A stretch of 20,448 nucleotides of DNA, taken from positions 1 through 20,448 of the forward strand of contig NZ_LMWH01000299.1 in the NCBI RefSeq assembly GCF_001507435.1, read 5' to 3'. The notes beneath the pieces were generated by a model. It ran no database searches and had not been told where the DNA came from. It was given only the letters and a program-made list of their open reading frames with translations. Source of the DNA: Streptomyces sp. NRRL F-5122 (GTDB lineage Bacteria > Actinomycetota > Actinomycetes > Streptomycetales > Streptomycetaceae). Shown piece by piece: positions 1 through 7,522 of this stretch. Numbering within the stretch: position 1 is the stretch's first letter; every line of letters begins with the position of its first letter. The position numbers were made by a program, and so were the translations under genes.

Positions 1-81
1 CCCGGATTCGACCCCATCGCCGCCGCCTTCGACGCCGACCACGACACCAACACCGGATTCGCAGAAACCGAACAATACTGA
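1..81 (+). CDS. 3' end of an unidentified protein (partial)
   Basis: The frame is open from the first base to a TGA at 79-81 and gives 26 residues, PGFDPIAAAFDADHD followed by an acidic tail ending in AETEQY. The composition (many Asp, Ala and Thr codons with G/C at the third position) fits a Streptomyces coding sequence. The tail is too short to assign a family. A long non-coding stretch with a GC-rich hairpin follows, which fits the end of a transcription unit. Confidence 0.55.
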   Translation, partial: PGFDPIAAAFDADHDTNTGFAETEQY

Positions 82-442
82 CCCAACACACAGGCACCGA
101 GTCACGGAAAGCCACACAACACCAGCCAACCGCACCCCGCCCCCACACCCCACACCCGGCCAACGGCCCAACCGGCAAAAAGGCAGACGCCCGAAAGTCC
201 CTGAAGCCTGACAGGGACGGCAAGGGCGTCCCCCCTCCCGCCCCCGCCCCTCCCGGGGCGGGGGCGGGGGCGGGAGGAAACGTGTCGTGATGCCCTGGTG
301 GCCCCTGTGCACCCCAGGGCGCAGAGCGACACATATAGGCTGATCATGCAACTGCGCCCGCGGAGGAGCGGCTCAACTCCTCACCAGGGCGAGCAAGGCG
401 GGGACTTGCCCAACGGCTCTACGTACGCGTATCCCTTCCCCT
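82..442. other. Intergenic region, C-rich, with hairpins
   Basis: No convincing gene lies in this stretch of about 360 bases. It is strongly C-rich on the plus strand, holds a small inverted repeat GTCCCT/AGGGAC (197-202 and 213-218), and then the long hairpin at 234-277. Open frames on the opposite strand are G-rich low-complexity products and were not called. No clear Shine-Dalgarno sequence precedes the next gene. Confidence 0.6.
234..277. terminator. GC-rich perfect hairpin, probable terminator
   Basis: A 17-bp perfect inverted repeat (left arm 234-250, right arm 261-277) encloses a 10-base loop. There is no T-run after it, as is usual for actinobacterial hairpin terminators. The right half contains four consecutive G-runs separated by single C residues (255-274), so the plus strand could also fold as a G-quadruplex. 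It probably terminates the gene ending at 81, although it lies about 150 bases downstream. Confidence 0.55.
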
Positions 443-1111
443 GTGACTCAGCGCAGACTTCGCCCACTCCGGTTACCCGCACGCCTGGCAGCAGCAATAG
501 TGCTGGCACCCCTTGCTCTGACAGCGTGCGCAAGCCACGGCGGCAAACCAGCCGACACCCCCACCACACGCCCCTCGACGGCCCCGCCACCGTCGACGGC
601 TGCAGACCCGACGGCAGTCGCCGCACCGCAGCAGACACCGCAAGCCGACACCCCCTCACCCCGATCGACGGACGACGACGCCTTCGCCGCTGCCGGGCGC
701 GAGGCCGACGAACAACGCGCCGCCGCAGCCGCCGACGGAGACCCGGTCGCCCCAAAGGACACCCACATCCCGGCTCCCGACGAATACGGCTTCGGAAAGC
801 CGGCCGCCACCGCGCAACACGGCGAAGTCGTCGCCTACACCCCGCGCCGGGAATCCGGCCGCCTGATCATCCCGCTCACCATCCACAACGCAAGCGACGA
901 CCGCGTCAACTACCGCGTCACAATCACGGCCATCGCAGCAAGCCAGGACTCCCCCGTCACGGTCACCACCCGAGCAGACAACGTCTTCCCCCACACCACA
1001 TGGCCGACCCAGGTCGACATCACAGCGCCAAGCGCCGACACCAGCCCCACCCGCATGCGGATCAGCCTGCACGTGATCCAGGACGCCTACCCCTTCGGCG
1101 ACGTGCACTGA
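443..1111 (+). CDS. Secreted lipoprotein of unknown function
   Basis: 222 residues from a GTG start. The N terminus is a classical lipoprotein signal: basic residues (MTQRRLRPLRL), a hydrophobic stretch of about 17 residues, then the lipobox LTAC with the lipidated Cys near residue 29. A Thr/Pro/Ala-rich linker of about 80 residues follows, as expected for a surface tether. The C-terminal 90 residues (from about GEVVAYTPR) contain IIPLTIHNASDDRVNYRV, a beta-rich pattern like DUF4352-type or immunoglobulin-like lipoprotein domains in which intermolecular contacts are common. The exact family is not recognised. The protein is probably anchored to the outer face of the membrane. No good ribosome binding site was seen upstream, so the mRNA could be leaderless or the start slightly misplaced. 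A longer overlapping plus-strand frame (298-1317) is Arg/His-rich and is not coding. Confidence 0.75.
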   Translation: MTQRRLRPLRLPARLAAAIVLAPLALTACASHGGKPADTPTTRPSTAPPPSTAADPTAVAAPQQTPQADTPSPRSTDDDAFAAAGREADEQRAAAAADGDPVAPKDTHIPAPDEYGFGKPAATAQHGEVVAYTPRRESGRLIIPLTIHNASDDRVNYRVTITAIAASQDSPVTVTTRADNVFPHTTWPTQVDITAPSADTSPTRMRISLHVIQDAYPFGDVH

Positions 1112-1271
1112 CATCCCCATGCTGCGCCGCCACACGGACACTCCCGCCGCCCATGCGGGGCCCGAAAATCCCGGAGTCGGGAAGACCCCCGTTCAACAGG
1201 GAGCCCCAGGCAGGTAATTGGATCATCGCAGCAGGCATCACCGCGGTCGGCTCGTCATGCCTCACCACTGC

Positions 1272-1294
1272 CGTATCGGGCAACGCCCGATACG
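1272..1294. terminator. Perfect 10-bp hairpin with 3-base loop
   Basis: CGTATCGGGC (1272-1281) and GCCCGATACG (1285-1294) are exact reverse complements around the loop AAC. It sits 160 bases after the lipoprotein stop and about 90 bases before the next coding trace. The position fits a terminator, but no T-run follows, and a palindrome of this size could also be a protein-binding site. Otherwise 1112-1386 shows no gene. Confidence 0.4.
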
Positions 1295-1386
1295 TGGCAA
1301 CGCCGACCGGCCGTTGACCAGGCCCCAGGGGGCCGCACACGGCCGCAGAAGACCCGTGGCCGCCCACACCCGCGTAGGGTGCCGGG

Positions 1387-1751
1387 GTGTTCATCGCCTT
1401 CAGGTCACGGCAGTGCCACCGGGCCCCCGATGGGCCGCCCAACTGCAGGTCCGGATCGACGACGAGGACGTGGTCGCGCAGACGGTCGGAGAGGGCGCCC
1501 GCGGCCCGTTCACGCAGGAAGTGCTGCCCATCGACGGACACGGCCCCCACTGGGCCACCCGTGAGGGACGACGCGTCGTACTGGGCGAACCCGAATGCAC
1601 GGGCGGATGCTGCGGCTACCTCTCCGTACGCGTGCAGCGCCACGGCCAGAACGTGGAATGGACCGACTGGGAAGTGCCCGTCAACCAGGTACCGCCCCCC
1701 CACCATCGCTGTGCGCCTTTGATAATCCGTTGCCTGGGCAGGTGGCGATAG
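1387..1751 (+). pseudogene. Conserved cysteine-motif protein, frameshifted and truncated
   Basis: The coding signal is the frame reading VRIDDEDVVAQTVGEG ... LGEPECTGGCCGYLSV ... WTDWEVPV, which resembles a conserved Streptomyces hypothetical protein with a C-x3-CC motif. Upstream of about position 1400 the same frame is Arg-rich and unlike protein. GTG at 1387 in the neighbouring frame gives MFIAF, and one extra C near 1401 would join it to QVTAVPPGPRW. At the other end the frame leaves the conserved sequence after VPVNQVPPP, beside a run of seven C residues (about 1693-1699), and stops at 1751. Homologues as I remember them continue past this point. A single ORF from 1218 is formally open, but its first 55 residues are not credible. 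Function is unknown; the Cys cluster might bind metal. Confidence 0.5.
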
Positions 1752-1765
1752 CCCACGATGCCCGG

Positions 1766-2632
1766 ATGCGTTTCTCGATCAATATCCCGAACTTCGGCGA
1801 CTTCGCCGACCCCCGAAACGTGGCAACCGTCGCGGCGGCAGCCGAGGAGTCCGGGTGGGACGGGCTCTTCGCCTGGGACCACGTCCATGATCGGGGGTAC
1901 TCGGGGCGGCCCTTCGGGGACGCGTGGATGCTGCTGACCGCTGCCACACTCGCGACGTCACGGATCCGGGTGGGGACGCTGCTTACTCCGGTAGCTCGCT
2001 ATCGGCCGCAGCAGCTGGCGCGGCAGGTGGCCACCCTGGACAACCTCAGCGGAGGCCGGGTCGTCTTCGCCGCGGGCCTGGGCGGGGCGGTCGAGGACGA
2101 ATACGGCAGCTTCGGCGACTCCACCGATCGACGTGCGCTCGCCGAGCGGCTGGACGAAGGACTGGAGTTGCTGGGACGGTTCTGGACGGGCGAGGCCGTC
2201 GACCATCACGGTCGGCACTACCAGGCGCGGAACGTGAGCCTGCAGCCCGCCACCGTGCAACGGCCCCGGCCGCCCGTGTGGATCGGAGGATTCTGGCCGA
2301 ACCGTCCACCCATGCGACGGGCCGCGCGGTGGGACGGCGCGGTACCTCTGTTCAAGAACGCCCTGCATGGATACCCGCCGAACCCCAAGGACGTGCGGGA
2401 GTTGATCAGCTATGTGCGCGGTCATCGAGAAGGCGACGCCCAGCGCCCCTTCGACCTCGTAGTCGGCGGCGCCACTGCGGCGGACGCTGCCAAGGCAAAG
2501 GACGTGATCGGCCCGCTGCGCGACGCGGGTGCCACGTGGTGGGACGAACGGCAACTCGATCCCGGCCCCGATGTGGACTGCCTGGCGTCGGTGCTGCGGC
2601 GCATCGAGGCGGGGCCGCCGGTACTCAATTAG
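1766..2632 (+). CDS. LLM-class flavin-dependent oxidoreductase
   Basis: 288 residues from ATG 1766, the usual length for compact members of the bacterial luciferase-like monooxygenase family (PF00296). The start is chosen because MRFSINIPNFGDFADP is the typical first beta strand of the TIM barrel; upstream in-frame sequence is not protein-like. Family-typical segments include WDGLFAWDHV (about residues 30-39), the RIRVGTLLTPVARYRP strand and loop, and the GGRVVFAAGLGG phosphate-binding region. Such enzymes use FMN or F420 to oxidise or hydroxylate small substrates in the cytoplasm; the substrate cannot be told from sequence. The frame is intact, unlike most genes to its right, and the gene seems to stand alone. 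A weak AGGTGG lies about 20 bases upstream. Confidence 0.88.
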   Translation: MRFSINIPNFGDFADPRNVATVAAAAEESGWDGLFAWDHVHDRGYSGRPFGDAWMLLTAATLATSRIRVGTLLTPVARYRPQQLARQVATLDNLSGGRVVFAAGLGGAVEDEYGSFGDSTDRRALAERLDEGLELLGRFWTGEAVDHHGRHYQARNVSLQPATVQRPRPPVWIGGFWPNRPPMRRAARWDGAVPLFKNALHGYPPNPKDVRELISYVRGHREGDAQRPFDLVVGGATAADAAKAKDVIGPLRDAGATWWDERQLDPGPDVDCLASVLRRIEAGPPVLN

Positions 2633-2714
2633 TCAACCAGCACCGCGCGCCCCCGGCCCGGGTGAGGATGGCCGGTTGCAGAACGCAGCTGGGGTAGACC
2701 CAGTCCGGCTACTG

Positions 2715-2819
2715 TCAGCCGTTGCTCTGCTGGGTCCTGGCGCATGCGAGGCGGTAAGAAACGGTGCCGGTCTCGATGATGTTTCCGATAACACCGGTGG
2801 GGCCAGCCGTGACCGTCAA
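2715..2819 (-). pseudogene. istB: IstB (IS21 family) C-terminal remnant
   Basis: On the minus strand the frame ending at the TGA complementary to 2715-2717 reads IIETGTVSYRLACARTQ and then stops. This matches the invariant C-terminal signature of IstB helper ATPases of IS21 elements (IIETGTxSYRLAxxRA). Upstream in the element the frame meets a stop and only traces resembling the AAIVDRLTF region survive in other frames. About 35 codons are left, with no Walker motifs, so it is a dead fragment. A second, larger IS21 remnant lies on the opposite strand at 6859-7522. Confidence 0.7.
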
Positions 2820-2958
2820 CTAGGGCCACAGACTCCGTCAAAGCCACCCACGGCCCCGAACAGGGGTCGCGGTGGCCCGCCAGATCTATAACGGATTCGC
2901 TGCAGCTCCCACACCAGGCGGGATTCAGGCCCGGATCCGAGGCGTAGCGTGCGCGCTC

Positions 2959-3527
2959 GTGGATGAATTGATCTTCAAAACGAAAGACCGGCACCGCCCC
3001 TCCTGGCGGCACCTCATGCCCCCGCTTCTCATCTGCGTGCTCCAAGGGGCCTTCGTCCTCCGCGACACCAACACGGTGACCCCCTCCTGGTGTCCGGCAC
3101 GCTCCTCCTGCTGTCAGGCGTGAGCTTCCTCCGCATGCGCCGCAGTGGGACCACGGTCGGCGCCGACGGCATCACCATCAACTGGGGCATAGGGCATGGC
3201 CGTACCCACCCCTGGAACCAGATCCAGTGGATCGACATACGCGAAACCCGAACCGACTCAGGGACCGTACACACAGCCCGAATCACCCCCACAAGCGGAT
3301 GGCGCCGCGCACTGCCGGCACTGAGCCACAGCAACCTCTACCCCCTCCCCGACTTCGACACCGATGTCCAACGAGTCATCAACCAGTGGGAGCTGAACAC
3401 CGACCCGGCCACGCGGATCCAACCAACGAAACGACCACGGGACCGGATCACACCGCAGACACTCGGCGTCATCCTCGGACTCGTCATCACCGCCGTCATC
3501 GCACTCGTCATCCTGGCGCAGAACTAG
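2959..3527 (+). pseudogene. PH-domain membrane protein, single-base frameshift
   Basis: From GTG 3090 an intact ORF gives 145 residues: a hydrophobic start (SGTLLLLSGVSFL), then a short domain (TTVGADGITINWG ... HPWNQIQWIDIRE) like the bacterial PH domain of actinobacterial membrane proteins (PF10756 type). A second membrane segment (LGVILGLVITAVIALVIL) closes the protein. Families of this kind begin with two membrane helices. The missing first helix, LMPPLLICVLQGAFVL, is present just upstream in another frame starting near GTG 2959. Adding one C to the five-C run at 3080-3084 joins the frames as TVTP-LLVSGTLLLL. It is therefore probably a one-base deletion, real or from sequencing. If translation starts at 3090 a shortened protein could still be made. 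Function in this family is unknown; it is likely a membrane protein with a cytoplasmic PH-like fold. Confidence 0.6.
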
Positions 3528-4165
3528 GGGTTCTCGTCTGGACCAGCCCTGGCAGTACAGCGGCAGGCCGATCCTTCGCAGACAACAACTGCGCCCCGTA
3601 CGCAAAGGGCCACGGACGTGGTGGCGCATCGACCAACGGTGGAGATACGAGAGTTCCGCGACGAGGACGCGTCCGTGCCCTGGACACCCAGTACAACGGT
3701 CACCGTGCCGCTTCGGCACTCCTCCCCCACACGAGAGCCCAGATGGAGACATCGGTACCATGCTGACCACCGAGCCCGCGGGACTCCTGCACGTATTGAG
3801 CGCCTACGAGTGCCCCTCGCGCACCGGATGGTCTGCCACGCCCGCAGCATCAGCCGGGAGCGGGGGCCTTCCTCGACGACTCAGGGCTCCCGGCGGACAG
3901 CCCACCGGGAGCCGTCACTGCCGGTGCTGACGGTCAAGCGCAGGACAGATATCCGTCCCCACAAGATCGGGTGTCCGCTATGATCATGGCATGTGCTGCT
4001 GTGCTCCCATGACTACAACCGCCGCTTAGCGGCGGTATTGCGGTTGCTGTAACCGCGGCCATTGCCCCCGCGGGACAGTGCCAGGACATACCGCCGGATC
4101 AGTGTCCGGCCGGCAGTCACTCGTATTCCTGTGATGCCGGGTCATCCTGCCTGATCAGGGAAGTC
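3528..4165. other. Gene-free stretch with no recognisable coding
   Basis: All frames here are short or Arg/Pro/His-rich. A plus-strand frame at 3618-3983 is open for 121 codons, and a partly open neighbouring frame gives WWRIDQRWRYE, but neither resembles a family I know and neither has a ribosome binding site. The stretch may be the decayed remains of a gene. The only clear structures are two consecutive hairpins at 4018-4056. Confidence 0.5.
4018..4056. terminator. Two consecutive hairpins upstream of the kinase-like gene
   Basis: First hairpin: ACCGCCGC (4018-4025), loop TTA, GCGGCGGT (4029-4036). Second: GCGGTT (4040-4045), loop GCTGT, AACCGC (4051-4056). The two share related stem sequence and could also pair with each other in alternative ways. 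They lie about 110 bases before the next start codon, so they could be a terminator of the region to the left or a leader structure for the gene at 4166. Confidence 0.4.
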
Positions 4166-4771
4166 ATGTCTCAGTCGCAGCGTTTCAATTCACAGCACCC
4201 GCACGCAGCCGGACCCGGCACTACTACGCAGCACCCGCGTGCCGCCATCCTGCTCCTGATGGTCGGGCTCCCCGGGGCCGGGAAAACCACCCGTGCCAAA
4301 GAGCTCGCCGCAACCCACCGGGCGCTGCGGCTGACCCCGGATCACTGGATGATCCCGCTGTTCGGCGATTCGATGGCCAACGGCAAGCGCTGGGTACTCG
4401 AAGGGCGGCTCATCTCGGTCGCCCTGCAGGCGCTGCGACTCGGGACCAGCGTCGTACTCGACTACGGGCTCTGGAGCCGTGATGAACGGTCGGCACTGCG
4501 CTGGCTGGCCCGGTCGGTCGGGGCATCATGCCAGGTGGTCTACCTGCCCGTGGACAAGGACGTCCAGCTTGCCCGCATCGCGCACCGCCAGGAATCAACA
4601 CCGCATCAGACGTTCCCGATGAGCGAGGCCGACCTGGATGCCTGGCGGGAGCAGTTCCAGGTGCCTGACGCCGCCGAACTCGACGGCGGTGAGATTCCCG
4701 CCCCACCGGCGGGCTGGCCGAGCTGGCCGGAGTGGGCGGTAGACAAATGGCCCTCGTGCACCGACAGCTAA
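4166..4771 (+). CDS. P-loop kinase-like AAA family ATPase (zeta-toxin/AAA_33 type)
   Basis: 201 residues from ATG 4166, preceded by AGGGAAG only 2 bases away; an internal ATG at 4259 would still keep the P-loop. The Walker A motif is GLPGAGKTT (about residues 33-41), followed by RAKELAATH and LRLTPDHWM. A second strand, TSVVLDYGLWSRDER, is typical of AAA_33-type small-molecule kinases related to zeta toxins and chloramphenicol phosphotransferase. A later VVYLPVDKDVQLARIAHR provides the Arg-containing lid helix. It is expected to bind ATP in the cytoplasm and perhaps phosphorylate a small molecule; the substrate is unknown. The Trp/Pro-rich C terminus (PPAGWPSWPEW) is seen in Streptomyces homologues. 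The frame is intact although its neighbours are broken. No partner antitoxin gene is visible next to it, so calling it a toxin is not justified. Confidence 0.8.
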   Translation: MSQSQRFNSQHPHAAGPGTTTQHPRAAILLLMVGLPGAGKTTRAKELAATHRALRLTPDHWMIPLFGDSMANGKRWVLEGRLISVALQALRLGTSVVLDYGLWSRDERSALRWLARSVGASCQVVYLPVDKDVQLARIAHRQESTPHQTFPMSEADLDAWREQFQVPDAAELDGGEIPAPPAGWPSWPEWAVDKWPSCTDS

Positions 4772-4921
4772 CCCGGACGGCCCGCCAATCGATCACCAGC
4801 CTTCGGTGATAACGCTCAACCTTCGCTGCGAGAGGCCAGTTCTCGGCGAGGACGGCGGCGCCGGAGGCCCGCCGGTTTTCGTTCCGATGTTCCAAACAAA
4901 CCGCTGGGACGCTTCCGGACG

Positions 4922-5708
4922 CACCAAGCCAAGCAGGAGATCCCCCAGGCCAGCGCCTTCCTTGCCCTCCTCGCCGACCAAGGCCGCATCATCGAGCAGT
5001 GCCGACAGTCCGTACTCGACTCCTGGCGCACCGAGAAGCTGGCCACCCGGCGCCCGGCGCAGGCGTTCCTCCGCTGGTGCATGAAGACCGGCGGGATGCC
5101 CCGCCTCACCCTTCCGCCCCAGGTCACCACACAGAAGCAAGCGCCGCTGCACCAGCACCGCCGGCTCGCCATTCTCCGGCGGAGAATTAACGACGCCTCC
5201 CTGCCCCTGCGGGCCCGGGTCGCCGCCGCGCCCGTTCTCCTCTACGCGCAGCCCGTCACCCGCATCGTCCGCCTCACCACCGACGATGTCATCGACGACG
5301 GGACCACCGTCACCGTCCGGCTGGGAGATCCCGCCATCCCCGCATTCGGAGCCCGTTGCCGACCTCATGCGGGCATACGTCCAGTCCTGCCAGCACCTGC
5401 CCTGCGCCAGCAGCAGAAGCTCACAGTGGCTCTTCCCCGGCCGCCAGCCCGGGCAGCCGACGAATCCGGTCAGCCTCCAAGTCCACCTGCGGAAGATCGG
5501 CGTCCCTGCACGGCGCGGCAGGACCTCCGCGATCCGCCAGCTCGTCCTCCATGCCCCGGCCCCCGTCATCGCGAAGGCGCTCGGTTACCACGACAAGACA
5601 GCCACCCGTCCGGTCACCGAGGCCGGGGGAACCTGGAGCCGATACGGCTCGGGAGACCCCACACGGTGGCGAGACACACGGTCGTCACCGAGGACTACAT
5701 ACCAGTAG
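4922..5708 (+). pseudogene. Tyrosine recombinase/integrase-like protein, frameshifted
   Basis: The frame from about 4922 reads QAKQEIPQASAFLALLADQG ... RRPAQAFLRWCMKTG ... QAPLHQHRRLAILRR ... LLYAQPVTRIVRLTTDDV. This matches the core and catalytic start of a Streptomyces tyrosine-recombinase-like family. Near 5345 the family sequence jumps to another frame: EPVADLMRAY ... QWLFPGRQPGQPTNP ... TSAIRQLVLHAPAPV ... LGYHDKT ... GGTWSRYGSGD, stopping at 5708. Candidate catalytic residues are Arg (TRIVRL), Arg (TSAIRQL; the usual HxxR His is replaced by Thr), His (LGYH) and Tyr (WSRY). No start codon is available before the conserved part; the upstream frame is Arg-rich, so the N terminus is lost or in a different frame. 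The 3' end overlaps the convergent gene by 14 bases. It follows the kinase-like gene by 150 bases and shares its frame. Confidence 0.65.
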
Positions 5709-6336
5709 GGCCGGGCCAAGCAGAGCTGTCACTGGACGGAGGCGCATTGGGTGGAGCTGCAGGGCTGTGAGGCAGTGGGGAACTGTAGTTCCAGGGTTGC
5801 TGGGATGCCACCTGAGGCAGTGGATGACCGATGCGTGCTTCAATCTCGGCCTGAAGGAGATACCCGAGTGCTTCACGATGTCCCCGCGCTTGGGCCTCGA
5901 TCTCGCTGAGACCAGCCACATCCGACAAGCCAAGCACGACTCTGCGCAGCTGTCGGGTGACCTCCCACATTCCTGTGATGACGGGACCGCTCCAGTTCGC
6001 GCCGCCGCTCGGCACTCGGTGAAGCTCGACACTAGGCCGCGCGAGATCGGTCACCGAAGCAGTCAGCGTGTCCATAGCCGACTCGGTGGCCTGGTCGAAG
6101 TCAGTGATGTCGACCGCCCTGCCTGCCTGGAGATCCTGAATGGCGCGATCTATCACGCGAAGCCACGCGTGTCCGGCTTGCCGTGCCGTTGCCACCGTCG
6201 AATGGGCATCGCCGCTTTGCTGTGTGGTGTTGCGACGCCTCTCCAGCAAGAGCGGTCCATACACTCCGGCGACCGCCCCTAGAACTGCACCGCCAAGGCC
6301 GCTGATCATGCTGGATACAGCCGTCGCATCAACCAC
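5695..6336 (-). CDS. Membrane-anchored protein of unknown function
   Basis: 213 residues from GTG 6336, with a GAGAG-rich stretch just upstream as a weak ribosome binding site. An internal ATG at about residue 10 is an alternative start. Residues 7-32 form one glycine-rich membrane helix (ISGLGGAVLGAVAGVYGPLLL) followed by ERRR, so the rest should be cytoplasmic. The body is helical (AWLRVIDRAIQDLQAGRAV, FDQATESAMDTLTASV, TRQLRRVVLGLSDVAGLSEIEAQARGH). The last 30 residues are Pro/Ser-rich and disordered. No family is recognised; the layout resembles small Streptomyces proteins with an N-terminal anchor and a cytosolic helical bundle. The frame is intact, and it is convergent with the broken recombinase. 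Confidence 0.7.
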   Translation of the reverse strand: MVDATAVSSMISGLGGAVLGAVAGVYGPLLLERRRNTTQQSGDAHSTVATARQAGHAWLRVIDRAIQDLQAGRAVDITDFDQATESAMDTLTASVTDLARPSVELHRVPSGGANWSGPVITGMWEVTRQLRRVVLGLSDVAGLSEIEAQARGHREALGYLLQAEIEARIGHPLPQVASQQPWNYSSPLPHSPAAPPNAPPSSDSSAWPGPTGM

Positions 6337-6520
6337 AGCACCAAGTCTCTCTCAGAAACGCGCACTTGGGGCCAAGAGGCTCACGACGAGTACTCACCGT
6401 GACATTTGAGCCGTATCCCAGGGAATACGCGACACCTCGACATGCGGGCCTACCAGTCTCAACCACCGCATACTGGATCACGCCCTTGTCGGGGGTGCTG
6501 CGCGGTTGCCCGATGGGGGT
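6337..6520. other. Short non-coding segment
   Basis: Nothing recognisable. It separates the membrane-anchored protein (minus) from a hydrolase remnant (minus). Together with the remnant and the segment 6626-6858 it makes about 520 bases without an intact gene. Confidence 0.4.
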
Positions 6521-6625
6521 TCAGTCGGCCAGCGCCGCCGCGGTGGCGCTGGCGAAGCCTTCCGGGTTGTCCAGCATGATGTTGTGCCCGCAGTCCGGGA
6601 CCAAGACCACGCCCACCCTGCGATG
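6521..6625 (-). pseudogene. Alpha/beta hydrolase C-terminal remnant
   Basis: The minus frame ending at the TGA complementary to 6521-6523 reads RRVGVVLVPDCGHNIMLDNP followed by EGFASATAAALAD. This is the C-terminal signature of alpha/beta hydrolases: a strand (VVLVPDCGH) carrying the catalytic-triad His, then the terminal helix. Upstream of about 6625 the frame no longer resembles a hydrolase, so the nucleophile elbow and most of the fold are missing. The break lies close to the repeat at 6713, which fits loss of the 5' part by insertion or deletion at a mobile element. Confidence 0.65.
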
Positions 6626-6712
6626 AGCACAGCGCGAGAGGGGCCTCGCGCGAGTGGCCTCGGCTGTGGTGGACGGTGCTGCGCGGCTCTTCACCTTGGA
6701 GGCTGGCTGTGA

Positions 6713-6757
6713 CGTTGTTCAGCGGCCCCGGCAGGACGTCTTCCAACGCCCCAGTTG
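6713..6757 (+). repeat. Left arm of a 45-46 bp imperfect inverted repeat
   Basis: Starting CGTTGTTCAGCGG and containing GGCAGGACGTCTTCC, this segment matches the reverse complement of 8103-8148 at 43 of 46 alignment columns (two mismatches, one gap). Weaker similarity may extend about 10 bases further out. The pair brackets 1.44 kb holding an IS21 remnant and an oxidase-like gene. Confidence 0.75.
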
Positions 6758-6858
6758 CTGGGCTCGCGGGTGCATTGCGGGGTGACAGGCCAAGTGCCCC
6801 CACCTCCGCTCTCGCAGTGAGACGGTCCCCACGGTCTCCGGCAGGGGCGGTGCTGTGG

Positions 6859-7522
6859 ATGTCCATGTCCAAGCAAGAGTTGTTCGACCGGATCCGGCGG
6901 AACAGCTGGCAGCGGCAACTGTCGATCCGGGCTCTGCCACGGAAGTACGGCCTGAATCCCCGCCCCGTACGCGAGGCACGGTACTCGCCGGTGCCCACCC
7001 CACGCCGCCGGCCAGGACGGACATCACCTCGGATGGAGCCGTACAAGAAGACGGTCGATGCCTGGCTGCAGGGGCACCCACTGCGTCTGATCGCACTGGG
7101 CACCGCAGCGGCCATGGCCGGCTATCGCGTCCACTACACACCACCGCCGCGCCCCTGGTGAACGAACGGGTCGAAGCAACAGACGACAAGCAACTGGGCA
7201 AGACCATCGCCGCTACGGACGGGTGGACCTTCTCGAAATCGACGAGCTGGGCTACCTCGAACTCGACCGCCGCGGCACGGAAATACTCTTCCAAGTTCTC
7301 ACTGAGCGTGAGGAAAGGAACAGCATCGCGGTTGCCCCCAGCGAGGCTTTCACCGGCTGGAGCCGGACCTTCACCGATCCACGGCTCTGCGCGACGATCG
7401 TGGACCTCCTCACGTTGCACGCGACCATCGAGACCGGAACCAAGGCCTACCGCCTGGCCCGCACGAAGGCGCAGAAGAACGACGCTGCGAAGTACACGCT
7501 CAGGACGCCACGGAGTAGCTGA
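6859..7522 (+). mobile_element. IS21 remnant: IstA N terminus fused to IstB middle and end
   Basis: From ATG 6859 the frame reads MSMSKQELFDRIRRNSW ... LSIRALPRKYGLNPRPVREA ... MEPYKKTVDAWL, the helix-turn-helix N terminus of an IS21 transposase (IstA). It then passes without a break into GHPLRLIALGTAAAMAGYRVHYT, which is IstB sequence just after the Walker A lysine, so the rest of istA and the start of istB including GTGKT are deleted. Two frameshifts follow. Near 7135-7140 the frame moves to LVNERVEATDDKQLGKTIA. Near 7213 one missing C moves it to GRVDLLEIDELGYLELDRRG (Walker B, IDELGY), running through TFTDPRLCATIVDLLT and IETGTKAYRLARTKAQ to the stop at 7522. The element cannot transpose. 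Its last 23 bases overlap the 3' end of the convergent oxidase-like gene. Confidence 0.8.

Noticed and set aside
298..1317. Long plus-strand frame of 339 codons
   Set aside because: Arg/His/Pro-rich shadow of the lipoprotein gene, with no domain and no ribosome binding site.
1218..1386. N-terminal extension of the cysteine-motif protein
   Set aside because: The residues are Arg/His-rich and contain the 1272-1294 hairpin; not credible protein.
3979..3984. TATGAT as a -10 promoter element
   Set aside because: No matching -35 hexamer 16-18 bases upstream.
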